In this document: positions 1 to 11,230 of the stretch, in pieces
How the letters are laid out: each line of letters opens with the position of its first letter
Position numbering within the stretch: position 1 is the first letter of the stretch
From: Fasciola hepatica
Taxonomy: Eukaryota > Platyhelminthes > Trematoda > Plagiorchiida > Fasciolidae
Direction: 5' to 3'
DNA length: 64,000 nt
Assembly: GCA_948099385.1 (NCBI GenBank)
Contig: CANUEZ040000165.1
Coordinates: 2,802,501-2,866,500 of the forward strand
Notes under the pieces: model-generated
Database searches by the model: none
The model's input: only the letters and a program-made list of their open reading frames with translations
What the model was told of the DNA's origin: nothing
Made by a program: the position numbers and the translations under genes

Positions 1-1989
1 TCTTCCCGATTCTTTGGCGTAGTTTCCATTTTGATTAGTAGTATCTTTCATAAGGGTGTTTGTAAACAAAGGATGTACACTGAGCGAGTGCATCCTCTTT
101 TTGTTGTTTTTCACGGAAACCACAGGCAGATGTGTAGAAGTTCCTAGAAGATTGTTTAAAAGTACTCTAAGATATTTTTCACAATCAGCGAAATTTTTTT
201 GGGTCATATGGCGAAATGTTTAAGGTCCAAATGCCAGTTAAGAGGATGTGCATATTTTCCAAGGGTACCACTTGAAGTGCGAGGTGAAACGACCTTTTTT
301 ATTTCACGCCTTCGCTTACTGGGTTATGAGAGAAATGTCGGTTCCAATTTTTGATTTAATATGCGATTCAGGAAAACTTCTACGGTTGTTATACGCGGCT
401 GATTCGTTCTCCAAGATGACCTCGAAATTACGACCATCATTCGGGTGGTAGTTTACGAAATCCCTTGTGACTACTGAGAAGATTTTGTTGTGGTGACGAA
501 ACGGCTGTTATTCCACCTGGTCACGTTGGACACCAAAGAAGACTAGAGTTTTTTTATCATGGAAGAGGTGAAATTATAACTCAAAATTTAACAGACACAC
601 AACCGCTCATTAATTGTTATCAAGCCTGGGTAACAATATTCGTTTTTGGAAACCGTCGCCGGTACTTTTCAGTTACAGGACAATCCACACTGTGCCACAG
701 CGTGAGTGATAGTAGTAGTACTAGTGGCAGTGATATTAGTAGTACTATGGAAATACTAATAATGGCATCTCCTTTGGTATATTTAGTAACTGTACTGATA
801 TGATTATCCGTGATGGTACCAACACGTAGGTATGCAAATATTGTTTAGATAATCCACCAGGAAAATTCAGATGAAAAATGCGTTAATATGCAAAAATACA
901 AATAATCGACTTTTGAGTTCTCAAGCGTTATGTTCACTCTTAGCATGCACATATGTGCCGTAAAAGGGGTCCTTCCTAGAAAAGCGTGAAAATGATGCAC
1001 TGTAGGGAAGAACCGGCCACTGTGGCCATGAGATTTGTTGTACAGAACTGAGGTAGCCCTCGAGAGATTAGGTGATATAATGATCTGCACCCTAGTGAAA
1101 GGCCATCTACTACAGTGCATATGTGCAACCAAAATCTACCACCAATATGTACACGCACAAGTACTTCCCACAATAGATGGCAACTTCAAGCAGCCTGCTT
1201 AAGTTCTCCAGGATTTAGGGTGGGTGTGACATGGAACATGATTGATCCCAACATTATACCCTTTTGTTATCGTTAGGAATCATTAGTGGTTCACGTCCAC
1301 TGACTCCCACCGGAAATTAGAATCCGTATGCATGAATGAGAGTCAAATTAGTCACGGCTGACTGATCCGTGTTGTCCCTGAACGAATTACTTCAGGTCAG
1401 CGATATGTGGTATACTGCTCATAGGTCAATCACCTAAACATTAACGGATCTTTGTCCAAAAGCTGCTCGACTTTCATGATGATCCATTATTCAGAATGAC
1501 CGGGAGGTGATCAGAACGACTTCCTAATGGCAGTAAATTGTTCTGAACGAATGATGTACATAATACTGAATTTCAGTATTTTATGTGCAGACAGTACATA
1601 TGCGCATGCACGCCATGCAAAGAACAGCCGCCACAATGAGAGTAACTGATCAACAGGCGTATGCAATTTCAAGACCATAGAGCAATGGTGGACTTCACGT
1701 TTTGGGATGCCATATCGGGACGTATTCTAAAAGTAGTTTCAGAGTATATGAGTCGAAATAAAATACAACTGTGTGAGTAACTGAAAAATCCCATTTCATT
1801 ATACACAGAAAACATGAATACTGAACACACTTTTTTAGCAATATCATCTTCATCGCTAATACAGCTACGTTTTTGAGTTAAAAAAGAACAAATTATGAAT
1901 AATTTTTGTGTATCGAAACGTGACTAGGTAGTCATGAAAGTCGCTGTTGAGTATTTAGGAAAGATAAGAGGGGAATTACGGTTGTTCTG
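1..1989. other. No gene recognised
   Basis: AT-rich sequence with many stops in all frames. Short open frames at 248-451 and 845-1173 show no family motif. A direct AGT/ACT-rich patch lies near 705-745. It may be 5' flank or an upstream intron of PKG. Confidence 0.5.
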
Positions 1990-2490
1990 TGGTTGGGAAA
2001 AGAACCGATGAAACAACAAACATAGGTTTCGGGGATTATCCACTTCTGGTTTCAACCAAAGGGTTAGCACTTGGGTCACCCTGTGTTCCAGCTTTGGTCA
2101 AGGATCGCGGCCAGATTAGTTTGAGTGCTTTGCCGAGAAGCTCTTGGAAACAAGTCGATGGAATGAGTGACCTGGACGCTACAGCCTCTACCTTTTCCAA
2201 ATGTTGTTTTAAATTAACCTTGAGCACGTTAGCAGGGACTCTGAAGACTATTTTGAAAGCTTCGTCGTTTTCGTAATGTCAAATGTCCGCAAGATGCGTC
2301 ACACTTACACTGGTAATGGACTTCCTTTTCCCTATCGTCAGCCAAGCTGATTTGTGCTCTTTGGTCCTTTGTGATGGTTGCCATGTGGTTCTACCTATAT
2401 AACTTGACGAACATGAGCAAAAAGACGAGTAGTTTAGCATAGACCGAGTAGAAATAGGTAACCTGCATTTTAGGTTTTATTGACGTCCAA
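1990..2490 (-). mobile_element. Decayed Penelope-like element 3' part (GIY-YIG)
   Basis: Read on the minus strand this segment gives SFCSCSSSYIGRTTWQPSQR, a KEHKSAWL block, the AFKIVFRVPAN block and a terminal LIWPRS. These line up with the GIY-YIG endonuclease end of the palindromic element at 36026-37902 (SYVGKTTRQVSQRIKEH, TFKIIYKVP, LPWPRS). At least one in-frame stop (after HLADI) and several missense changes show it is dead. The reverse transcriptase part is not detectable, so the copy is 5'-truncated. The GIY-YIG domain in this class nicks DNA for target-primed reverse transcription. Confidence 0.75.
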
Positions 2491-2679
2491 CAAACCAATA
2501 AGGGTCAGTCAGATCAGCTTGGTTGAAAGTTGTTCGAGTTATATTCATTCAGAACAACGTTTCCCACACAGTTTTGAAAGCAGAAGTCAATAACAATAGA
2601 TTGCACGACGTTTCCGGGAGCCTTTTGTTCCAGCTTCACTAGTGCATTTTGCAGTCAATATGATCGTTTATGGATGAGA

Positions 2680-2866
2680 AATTGTAGGTCCTCATGATAC
2701 CGAAGGCAAAGGTGTGAGCACGTATGTGCACACACACACACACACAACACATGATAACAAATAAAAAGCCGTTACCAAGGCTGCTTGCACAGTTGGGAGT
2801 GAAGATGGCTGATTGTTAGGGCCTCCACGTACCCCACTAGTAGTTGATTGTTTGTGACATAAGTGA
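2680..2866 (-). repeat. Left inverted arm of the PLE at 2680-3664
   Basis: An imperfect inverted copy of 3447-3664. Shared blocks are CCGAAGGCAAAGG, the (CA)n tract, AAATAAAAAGCCGTTA, GTTAGGGCCTCC and the CCCACTAG block. Identity is roughly 70-80 percent by eye with small indels. Confidence 0.8.
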
Positions 2867-3446
2867 CCTTGAGTGGACGATTTTTCACAGGACACACGAA
2901 ATAGGTACAATTGACACGCTGAAAGAAGAATGCCGTACCTCGTTCAAAACTCTGGAGGCCAACGGACATCCAAAATCATTTATATCCAAACATTCACAGC
3001 CACCACCGAACAAAAAGAAGGTTATCACAGTCTCAAAACTGACAACCATCTTACAATTACCTTACGAAAGTGGTAACACTATGAGCTCACTCAGCAGACG
3101 CCTCGACTGTGCCGTCAATGGTACGTACTACGCTGCAACAGTCATTATTCGCCCTACAACCTCTCGGACGAAAGAACGATCGATGAAAGAACCGCTGCCT
3201 CTTCGAGCCAAGTCCAGTTGCATTCACCAGTTTAAGCGTGGGTGCTCAGTCACCTACATTGGCAGAACGGAGAGACAACTGCGCAATAGAATGGTTGAAC
3301 ACATTTCGATTTGGTTACCAAGACCAATGAGTGGACAGACGCAATCGGTGACGTCATCGAGCGCACGCAGAACACTCAAATACTCCAATACGCAACACCT
3401 GTGGGGGACAAATCACTGTGTTAATCTGAGCACGGCGTTTATCTTC

Positions 3447-3664
3447 GCTTATGTAACAAACAGTCATCGTCTAGTGGGTTACTCGGAGGCCCTAACAGTT
3501 AACCGTCATCAATCTCAGCTGTGCAAACAGCGAGGATGAGTAATTACGTTAGCCTTGCCTTGATAACGGCTTTTTATTTGCCATCGTTTGTTGTGTGTGT
3601 GTGTGTGTGTGTGTGTGTGCACACGCGCCTTTGCCTTCGGTCTCATGAGAACGTTGAATTTCCT
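3447..3664 (+). repeat. Right inverted arm (3' end) of the PLE at 2680-3664
   Basis: It carries the element 3' end: CCTAACAGTTAAC, TAACGGCTTTTTATTTG, then a (GT)n tract (about 3590-3619) and CCTTTGCCTTCGGT. The (GT)n tract sits at the same place as the (CA)n tract in the left arm, so the microsatellite belongs to the element. Confidence 0.8.
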
Positions 3665-5790
3665 CTTTATATTCTCTCATCCCAGGTTTGAGTCCGTAAA
3701 ACGTACTGATTTTCTCACCATGCATGACTCCCTCGGTCCGGACTTCCTACCTATTTGAATTTCTTTTCTCGTGCCTGCTGTGCAATCCGTGCTCGTTTTC
3801 ACGATCGATAGCCAACTAACCTTGTCGACACATGCACACGCACACACGGTCCCTTCGTGTGCATGTCTGATCTCTCAGTCGTCCAATAAACGCGCTCGCA
3901 GTCACACCACGGTTGGTTTTACACTACACGTCTCAGCGCTGGGATGGTGGGAGTGCACTGTTTTTGATTCTCAACAAAAGTGAATAGCTTTCATTGTTTT
4001 CAATCATAAGTTTGAAGCTGATAATATTAGACAGCCCCTTACCGTTGACCGTGATGACATTCTAAAAGGTTTATTCATTACGGCTAATTGAGAAAAACCG
4101 TATAAGCTGTGTGCAACAGAACAACATTTGCAGGTTTCACGGTTGTCCTATTTTCACGTTTTATCGAGAAAGTTTATGAAACCTCCCACGTGACCCTGCC
4201 TTCAGGTCGCTGAAATATTCCTTCAGAACGACACACGAGATTATCTGTGAAAATCTGCACTATTTGAAGATCGATAAAATTTGTCGGTCTTCAGTGACAC
4301 AATAACGAAATTACCTTTCGTTCGGCTTGCTGTCCTGAGAAGTCCTCAATTAACCAAAAATATAATTTGTTCAGGAACTTTTTCAACTCTTTCCTCAGCT
4401 TTTTCGGAAGTATACAGTTTATTAGGCATGTTACACTGTCTTAGCTGACTATAACAGCTTCCGTAAATTTCGTCTACATTAGTCTTCCAATCAGGTTACA
4501 CAAGGAGTATATGACGTGAACAAAAACGGCACCGACTAATCAAATAGAAATTAATACAATAAGCTCCTCACTAAAGAAGACTGCCCGTCCAGCCATACAT
4601 AGAACGTGGTGCAACTCAAAAGCTGTTTCCCGGACAATCACACTTTCCTATATTATTCAGTTACATGAGAATTTTCAATAGGCCTACGGACTATCAATAA
4701 ACAAACGATAAATGTCATCCATAACAGTAAAGACACTGATATTTGTTGTTATTGTAACGAAGACGACAAGACGAGCTAGGATACTTGTATTTCAACGGCC
4801 ACCCAAGTCAAGTTCATGAAACAATCGTTTATATGGTCCTTTTTCCAGGCCGCGCGGCACCAACACTGCTCTTGCGACTGCTTGAGTGTTTCGGCTGCGT
4901 ACCGGCCAGTTGCTCGTGGCCAACAGCTTGCCTCTCTTGGGCGTCATTTCTATTCGGCTGGTTCGAATGTCCCTGTTGAAGAGGTGATCGGCAGCCCCTC
5001 ACAAGGGCTATCTTGCTGGTTGTCCGAGATCCCGCTGCTTCCCCTCTGCTAGTTCGTGTGCCTCCTTTTTGTCTGCTTCATAAGGCCTCCAACGTATTTG
5101 AGGTCTGTTTTTTGTCAGAGACCCTCATTTGGTTCGTCAGTTCAAGTCGTTCTCTTGCTCCAGCCTTCCCCGCTACATTTTCACTACGTTCACATAGAGT
5201 GGGTAGGTTACGAAAGCACTACAGCTCAGAACAAGAATCCGCTTTCTGATGAGATTACCGTTCAGAAAGTGGTTACTATGGTTATTCCAAGTGAACGGTG
5301 AAACTGCTCCACGCCATAAGCCTGAATCTCAAGTGCAGAAACTGCTGATATGTGTGGATGCGATAAAGCAAGATCTCCTGAATGCACCGTGACAATTTTA
5401 TCTGCTGGATAAATAACCTTTGGACAATAACACAATATAGGGAAATGGATTCATTCAATCGGAAGAAAAGAGTTTATCTTAGTTTGACTATTCGAACTGC
5501 TATCGCGGGTAAAAATTTAAGGGCAGTAAAAGGTTTGCATAGACATTTTAAAATAAACAGTTCCTTTGAAAACAGTTTTATATTCATCATGTTTAGGCTC
5601 AGTGACGAACGACTGGCGAAATTTGTTGGTCAACCGTTGTCAAGTCTCTAGTCCAGCCAAAAAATACCTAGTGGCTGCTTAGACTAGAAAAATGGTTTCT
5701 GCAGTTTTGAGACTAACGAATTTTTGGACAATACATCATTTTGGATACACGCTTTAAGTGTACCCTTTGGAAAATTTCATAAAACAAGAA
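3665..5790. other. No gene recognised; GC-richer block at about 4840-5200
   Basis: Mostly AT-rich and closed in all frames. The block around 4840-5200 is visibly richer in C and G with overlapping open frames in two phases (4785-5301) but no recognisable motif; it may be an unclassified repeat. Confidence 0.4.
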
Positions 5791-6003
5791 TAAACCACAG
5801 TTTAAGGAACAAGCTCGTTTTCAGTGATTCATAATCATGCCTCTAGATCAAAATATATTAGGACAAGTTGGAGAATGGAACCAATCAGGCAAGTAGGAAG
5901 TGGTGACCAAGAGAGGGGAACAGGGGTAGAAAATAAATTGTAATCCGGGCTTAAGTCAAAACCGGATATGTAGTGTTTTTCTCGTGTTTTGTCAGTTTTC
6001 ATC
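5791..6003 (-). repeat. Left arm (true 3' end) of the PLE at 5791-6870
   Basis: Inverted partner of 6640-6870. Shared blocks include CAAGCTCGTTTTCAGTGATT, CATAATCATGCC, AAGTAGGAAGTG, TTGTAATCCGGGCTTAA, ACCGGAT and CTCGTGTTTTGTC. Confidence 0.85.
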
Positions 6004-6639
6004 TGGTCTATGGCCTGTTGCGGGGTGGAGGGAGGGCCAAAGCAGCTTCAGAGCACACACATGTTGTTTTCGAGCACATGGAGGAGGATTTTGAAGGTGG
6101 ATGCTGACAGCCCCAGCTGTTGTCAGTATACGACATTTTGCTGGTCTTGATTGCCGGCTCCGAACCTTATACAGCGCACAGAAGGCCTCAGTCACGTTTA
6201 CTGAGCGATTAGTCTGGGCAAGGTGTGAAACGACAGCGCCAGTGAGTGACCTAACCGCTCCAGTGTTTAACCATGCACGGTGGTGATCGCAGATGAGCTC
6301 AGACAAATGCCTGGTAGTGCGGTCGATATACCTTGTTCAACAGGACTAAGCGAATGAATAAAAACAAAATGAGGCTGCCGAATCAGGCACTTTGTCTTTC
6401 AACCGCAAAAGCACCACCGGCTGGGATTAGAACGAAACCCGGAGCTAAGCTGCCTAGAACGTTTCGTTGATTACTCCTGACAATCTTCTCTGCAAAATCT
6501 GTTGCGGTTTCCACTTTAATTCGCATCATCCTCTCAGTTAGCCGGTCCGGGTGATCGTTCTGGAAGAAGGTTGTTCGCATCGTTTTTAGTCCTTCTTTAT
6601 CGGAGTCCTCCAAGCATATTCTTCTTGCTCTGTCTGTGA

Positions 6640-6870
6640 GATGAAAAAGGACAAAACACGAGAAAACAATACACATCCGGTCTTGATTTAAGCCCGGATT
6701 ACAATTCTTTTCTGCCCCCCCCCATCCCCTCTCTGTTTGCCACCAATAATTTTTTATCACTTCCTACTTATCAGCTTGGTTCCATCCTCTAACCTATCCT
6801 AATATATTGTGATGCAATGGCATGATTATGAATCACTGAAAACGAGCTTGCTCGCCAAACTGTGTTCTCC
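6640..6870 (+). repeat. Right arm (inverted 3'-end copy) of the PLE at 5791-6870
   Basis: Reverse complement match to 5791-6003, differing mainly by a longer C-run and a small insertion (TTATTGGTGGCAAAC side). It places a second copy of the 3' terminal motif in opposite orientation at the other end of the element. Confidence 0.85.
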
Positions 6871-9800
6871 AAAAAGAAAGCACTTGTCACATAGCACGAA
6901 CACATTTATCTCGTACATCACTGACTGATTTGGAGAAAATACCCAAATTCACAGACCGTCGCTTGTGGGGGTCGGTACCGGAGTACCAAGGTGGGGTCAC
7001 TGATTTTTATGGTAAACTCGGTTCATCAAGTGCAACACACAATTACACAGATTCTAAGCGGATCTCGCGCACCCCGTTAGAGATTCCCTCGGAAGAAGTG
7101 AATCCATGTGCAGCAGAACGACAAGATTTTGTGATTATCTTTTACACGACACAGCGTCTGTCGAACGCATAAATTGTAAAATTGTCAAGATAATCCGGTA
7201 CCACATTGCAATTCATAAATAAACTGAATGTTACACAACTGTCTAAAATGATGAAAACGAAAGTTGATTATTTTGAGTTTCACACTTTGGGCACTATGAT
7301 CAGCGAAAAAATCAATTGGTCTCTTCCTTATTCTTCTCTTTGCTGAACTCCAGTTTACCTTTTGTAGCGAAAATAAAATCTCGTGCCATACTATTAGAAA
7401 CACAAACCTAAACTCAGCCCCCCCAAAAATTCCAAGGTTTGTCCTTTTCATCATTTGTTTACGGAGAAAGCATCTGTTGCCGGAGTCTTGCTTGCTTATC
7501 AACAATTAATCACTCTTATATTCCGTGGCCAAACTCCCGTGCTAGTGCTGGCTAGCTACAAAATTGCTGTGGTTACAAGATTTGCCAATTAACGAAGCCA
7601 CAAATATTTGTCCCTTTCTTACTCAGTATTCCACTTAGCCCCCAATAATCCTCAGGTTATTATTCCGTGAACTTTGCGTAAATGAAAAAAAGGCATTCAT
7701 ATTTTCGGTAGAGTAGCCCAAACAGGCTGAAACTAAGTGAATTTTTATAAATGCCAACAATGGGGAATCAAAATACTGGCCCCGTTGACCAATTGACCGT
7801 GGCTACCATTGACAAAGACGACTGTTTTCCAGGTAATTCATGTGGTACGTAAGTCTAGAGCTAATGTATACACTTTTTCGCCATAATTAATACTGCAGCT
7901 CCAAATTACTACCAACTTCAACAGGTATCCACCAAGTATAAAAGTGAATCAGGCGTACGAAAGTGGGATTCTCTCACTGGACAAGTCTTGTTAATTGCCT
8001 TGGCTCAAAATGGTTTTTCTGGTCAAAATCACTTGAGATAACGCACATCCATCACAGTCTCGTGATGTCAACAATAGTCCACTCTCACAATGGACATCTT
8101 TCGTGAAACTGGCTTCTTGTTTGAGGACTGAGCTCAAACAAAGAGGTTCCAAATAACCAGGAAAGGAGAGTTTATCATCCAATCGGTCTCGTTTTTCACC
8201 CTTTTCTCAACGCTATGAATGAACAACGTGTATTGGGAGGAAAATTGTCAGTTTGTCTAGTGTAGTGTAACTGGTGGGGATAGCCAAATATTATTCCCGA
8301 GCGTTGGCAAATATGCAGTAAATCAAAAGTGGTGTACAAGGAGAGGATGAATTTACTAGATTGGTTTGAACAATGGGAAATAAGCAGGCAAATTGTATGA
8401 AAGACCGATTAATTACTGTCTTATTTGCTGGTGGATTTCACAGGCACCATACTTTGTCCCGTGCTATTCCACTGTTCTATTTAATGGGCATCTGAAATGC
8501 GTCAGAATAGTCAATGGGTAATATTTTTTCGACCACTTCTGTTTGTGAGAAAGATTCTTAGAAAAGACGCAGACAAATAGTAAGTTAGTGTCAGTAGGTT
8601 AACCGAATTGTGCTTGGATTATGTTCCCAATATACTACATCAAGACTGATTATTTTGCAAAATTATTGTCTGACTAATAGACATATATTGATTAGGATGG
8701 AAGTTTTGTTTGAAAATTACCGAGTTTAAAATGAGTGATATCAAAACCACGGGAGGGGAAGCATCCTTTAGTATCACGTCGGCGTATACGGCATGGGTAA
8801 AATACCTTGAGGAAAAGAGGGAACAACCGAAAAAAGCCTATGAAGAGGAAATTTCCTTAAAACGTGTGCGTTCCGGAATCACGAGACCTTGACTGTTTAA
8901 ACAACAGACTGAAAAAGTGATCATTTTGTTGTTTTTATGAGCCGATTTCTTATTAGTGCGTTTATTTGTTTTATAGTGTGTCTGGCATACTAAACCTCCA
9001 TTGCACTTTACAAGTCATAATTTTCTGTTTTTTTAATGAGTGTCTGACTGGTGTTAGGCATGGGACCAATGGTATAACATGGAAAGAGATTCCGAAGAAT
9101 AAGGAATAACTCTACAGGGAAGAGTAGTGTTTGATAGCATTGTGTTATCACCTGCCACAGGAGTTCCAAAGACTGGCCGTCCAGCACTGGTGCCACTGAT
9201 TTCTATTCTAGGCTATATCTCTCAACTAGGCTCGTCACATCTGTAAGTTATCTTCAGGTCGCTACAATGGCCTACTCCAGCAGGGGAATAGTCAGGCCTC
9301 TTGAGTGTAAGGAAAAAAGATACGATTTTACACCAATCCCTTACGGAGAAATCAGACATCCCTTTGAAGCTACAGGTTTAGTACGAGGATGAAAGCTGCT
9401 CTAATTCTCGTTAGTTGTATTGTGATTTCTTCTATTCAACCCCGAGTTTTTATGAAGCTTCCGAGGTAACTAAACCTACCGAATAATTCATTCTGAACTT
9501 GATGTTAGGCAAGTACAATGTGTATGGTCTCGTAAAAGTATTTCGCTTTAGTAAAGCGCAAATATCATACCTTATCGGTAAAGCCCAATAGCCAATCCAC
9601 CGGATTGCCTGTGCACTGTCACTCATCAAGCGGACGTTATCGGCAGCTAACAAAATGCCTGAACATATATCTTAAAAATGTTCCCAACAAAATGAATCAA
9701 AACTTATTGCTCTACCTTGTTGTTCTTAACTCCAAAGGAAGTTTCAGGGTGACATTTGTTGTAAAGTTTTCCCGTCTAAGTCCTTGTTTTCGACAGATCG

Positions 9801-10645
9801 CGTGATGAGGGAGAAAAGTAAATGTTGTCCGAAATGTGGAAAAGGTTATTCGTGAAATACCTCGTAGATAAACATTCACCACTGGGGATGCTTTGGGCTG
9901 CTACCTAATTTGAATTGATTTGTCTTTTCTGTCTGTTTCTCTTGTATTTCCCTGCCCATTTACGGCGACCACTAGGGGAGTTCCGAGTAGAAACTCAGAA
10001 GAAAGTGGCTCTAACATTCGTTACTCCTTTAGGCCTAATTTTGCTCTGAACCTGTCAATTTTCATGAAAAATACCTTGGATAAAACTTATCCTCAAAGTC
10101 AACCGTAGAGTGGAAAGGAGTACTGATATCATTGTTTACAGGCACTTTATATGGAATACAATCTCCTTCATTATGAAATACTGAAACAAATTGTGCTAGC
10201 CATGCTGATCTCCCGATGATAACAAACTTGGGTTTTGGCAACGATTGCTGTTGTTTTCAATCAGTTAGTTCAGCTGTGCAGGCCTCACACACCTTTGAGA
10301 AGAACTATTATGCACCGAATTGTATGCTTTCCTTTAGACCACTAAGAACTGAGGCTGAATTGTCAGCCTGATCTCAACTACAAGCACCAGTCACACCGCG
10401 AATGCAGAAATCTTCCGTCGTCCTTGCATAGTTTTGCACCTCCGGATAGTTCTTACTCAACAGATTTATTTTAAATCCACCTGATGATTTGGTTGGAGAG
10501 GTTAGGATGGGTTTCTCCGCCTCGAATGTAGGTAAAGTACTTTGCAGAACAAAATTAGGAAGATTATAACATCTGCTGCGCTTTCAGGAAAGTTCCCAAA
10601 CAGCTAAGAAATTTTCCGATTATTCCCACCAGGTGCATACATTAT
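6871..10645. other. No gene recognised
   Basis: AT-rich, mostly closed in all frames. One compositionally protein-like short open frame at 8740-8892 is listed separately. No repeat family was recognised. Confidence 0.4.
8740..8892 (+). other. Orphan short open frame, charged
   Basis: A 51-codon frame starts MSDIKTTGGEASFSITSAYT and continues with a Lys/Glu-rich stretch (KYLEEKREQPKKAYEEE) before a stop. Composition looks protein-like and helix-prone, and an in-frame ATG lies 30 bases upstream. No family was recognised. It does not offer a donor in the phase required to join PKG exon A, so it is not proposed as the missing PKG exon. It could be chance. Confidence 0.15.
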
Positions 10646-11230
10646 CGAACAATCTCGTTTTCAGGGATTCTTACTCATGTCATTACCTCGCACTATTTCA
10701 CGACAAGTCTAGAGGTTGAACCAATTGGACAAGTAGGAAGTGATAGAAACTATTGGTGATGAAAAATGGGGAAAGAAAATAATTGCAATTCAGGCTCACA
10801 TCATGACCGGATATGAATTGTTTCTCACGTAGTATGTCAGTTTTCACTTGGACTATGCTGGTTTATGTTGTAGAGTGGACGGTGTGGGGTGGATCAAGAC
10901 AGTTGAAAAGCATAAGCAAATAGTTTTTGAGCACACCGGCTAGGGCTGTGTAGGCGGATGCTAACAGCCTCAGTTGTGGCTCAGATACGACATTGTGCTG
11001 GTCTTGATTGTTCATCCCGGACATTATATAGGGCACGAGAAGCCTCGGGCACATCTATCGTGTGATAAGACTGAGTCATGTTTGAAACGACCGTGCTAGT
11101 GAGCGACTTATTTTCCCTAGTGTTCAACTATGCACGGTGGTGTTCGTGAATACTTTCAGACAAACATCCGGTCGCAGGGTCGATGTACATTGTTCCACAG
11201 GAACAAGTGGATGAGTACACATAGAAGTAA
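10646..11230 (-). mobile_element. Decayed Penelope-like element 3' end
   Basis: The minus strand begins near 11230 with YSSTCSCGTMYIDPATGCLS, a GIY-YIG start, and ends at 10646 with the same terminal motif (CGAACAATCTCGTTTTCAG) as the 5791 and 23903 copies. The intervening sequence matches the 5860-6345 copy block by block (AAGTAGGAAGTGAT, CCGGATATG, GGATGCTAACAGCC, GTGGTGTTCGTG). Several frame breaks. No reverse transcriptase remains. Confidence 0.8.

Larger units (their letters stand above)
2680..3664 (+). mobile_element. Penelope-like element, truncated, flanked by inverted 3' ends
   Basis: The + strand open frame 2844-3539 (231 codons) runs from the end of the reverse transcriptase thumb (LEANGHPKSFISKH, LPYESGNT) into a GIY-YIG endonuclease (CSVTYIGRTERQLRNRMVEH). 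The C-terminus has lost similarity after the VTSSSA block. The unit is bounded by inverted arms, 2680-2866 and 3447-3664, each with a (CA)n/(GT)n tract, the AAAAGCCGTTA motif and a GTTAGGGCCTCC motif at matching places. The right arm is the normal 3' end; the left arm is an inverted copy replacing the missing 5' part. It belongs to the same subfamily as 44600-45060, sharing the MSG-VTSSSA style block. Confidence 0.85.
5791..6870 (-). mobile_element. Penelope-like element, 5'-truncated, flanked by inverted 3' ends
   Basis: On the minus strand, 6383-6660 encodes the end of a reverse transcriptase (RARRICLEDSDKEGLKTMRT, FFQNDHPDRLTERM) that lines up with RARKLCSEHTIRNELLLLP and FLNNGYP in the copy at 23903-26160. 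After a break, 5992-6345 encodes the GIY-YIG part (YIDRTTRHLSEL, AFCALYKVRSRQSRPAKCRI). The 3' end (5791-6003) carries the AACAAGCTCGTTTTCAG terminal motif. An inverted copy of that 3' end (6640-6870) sits where the rest of the reverse transcriptase should be. A C-run at 6713-6723 lies in the right arm. The reading frame is broken and the copy is inactive. Confidence 0.85.

Noticed and set aside
1989..2276. Coding gene on the + strand at 1989-2276
   Set aside because: It is the shadow of the antisense GIY-YIG remnant, which explains the open frame.
5240..5275. CTGATGA...GAAAG string as a ribozyme core
   Set aside because: No stem II pairing between the boxes and no flanking stems.
4785..5301. 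Real gene in the GC-richer block
   Set aside because: Overlapping frames in two phases with no motif, no splice context and Cys/Ser/Leu-rich low-information translation.
8710..8892. Missing N-terminal exon of PKG
   Set aside because: No donor in phase 2 at its end, which exon A requires, and no similarity to the PKG leucine-zipper or autoinhibitory segment.
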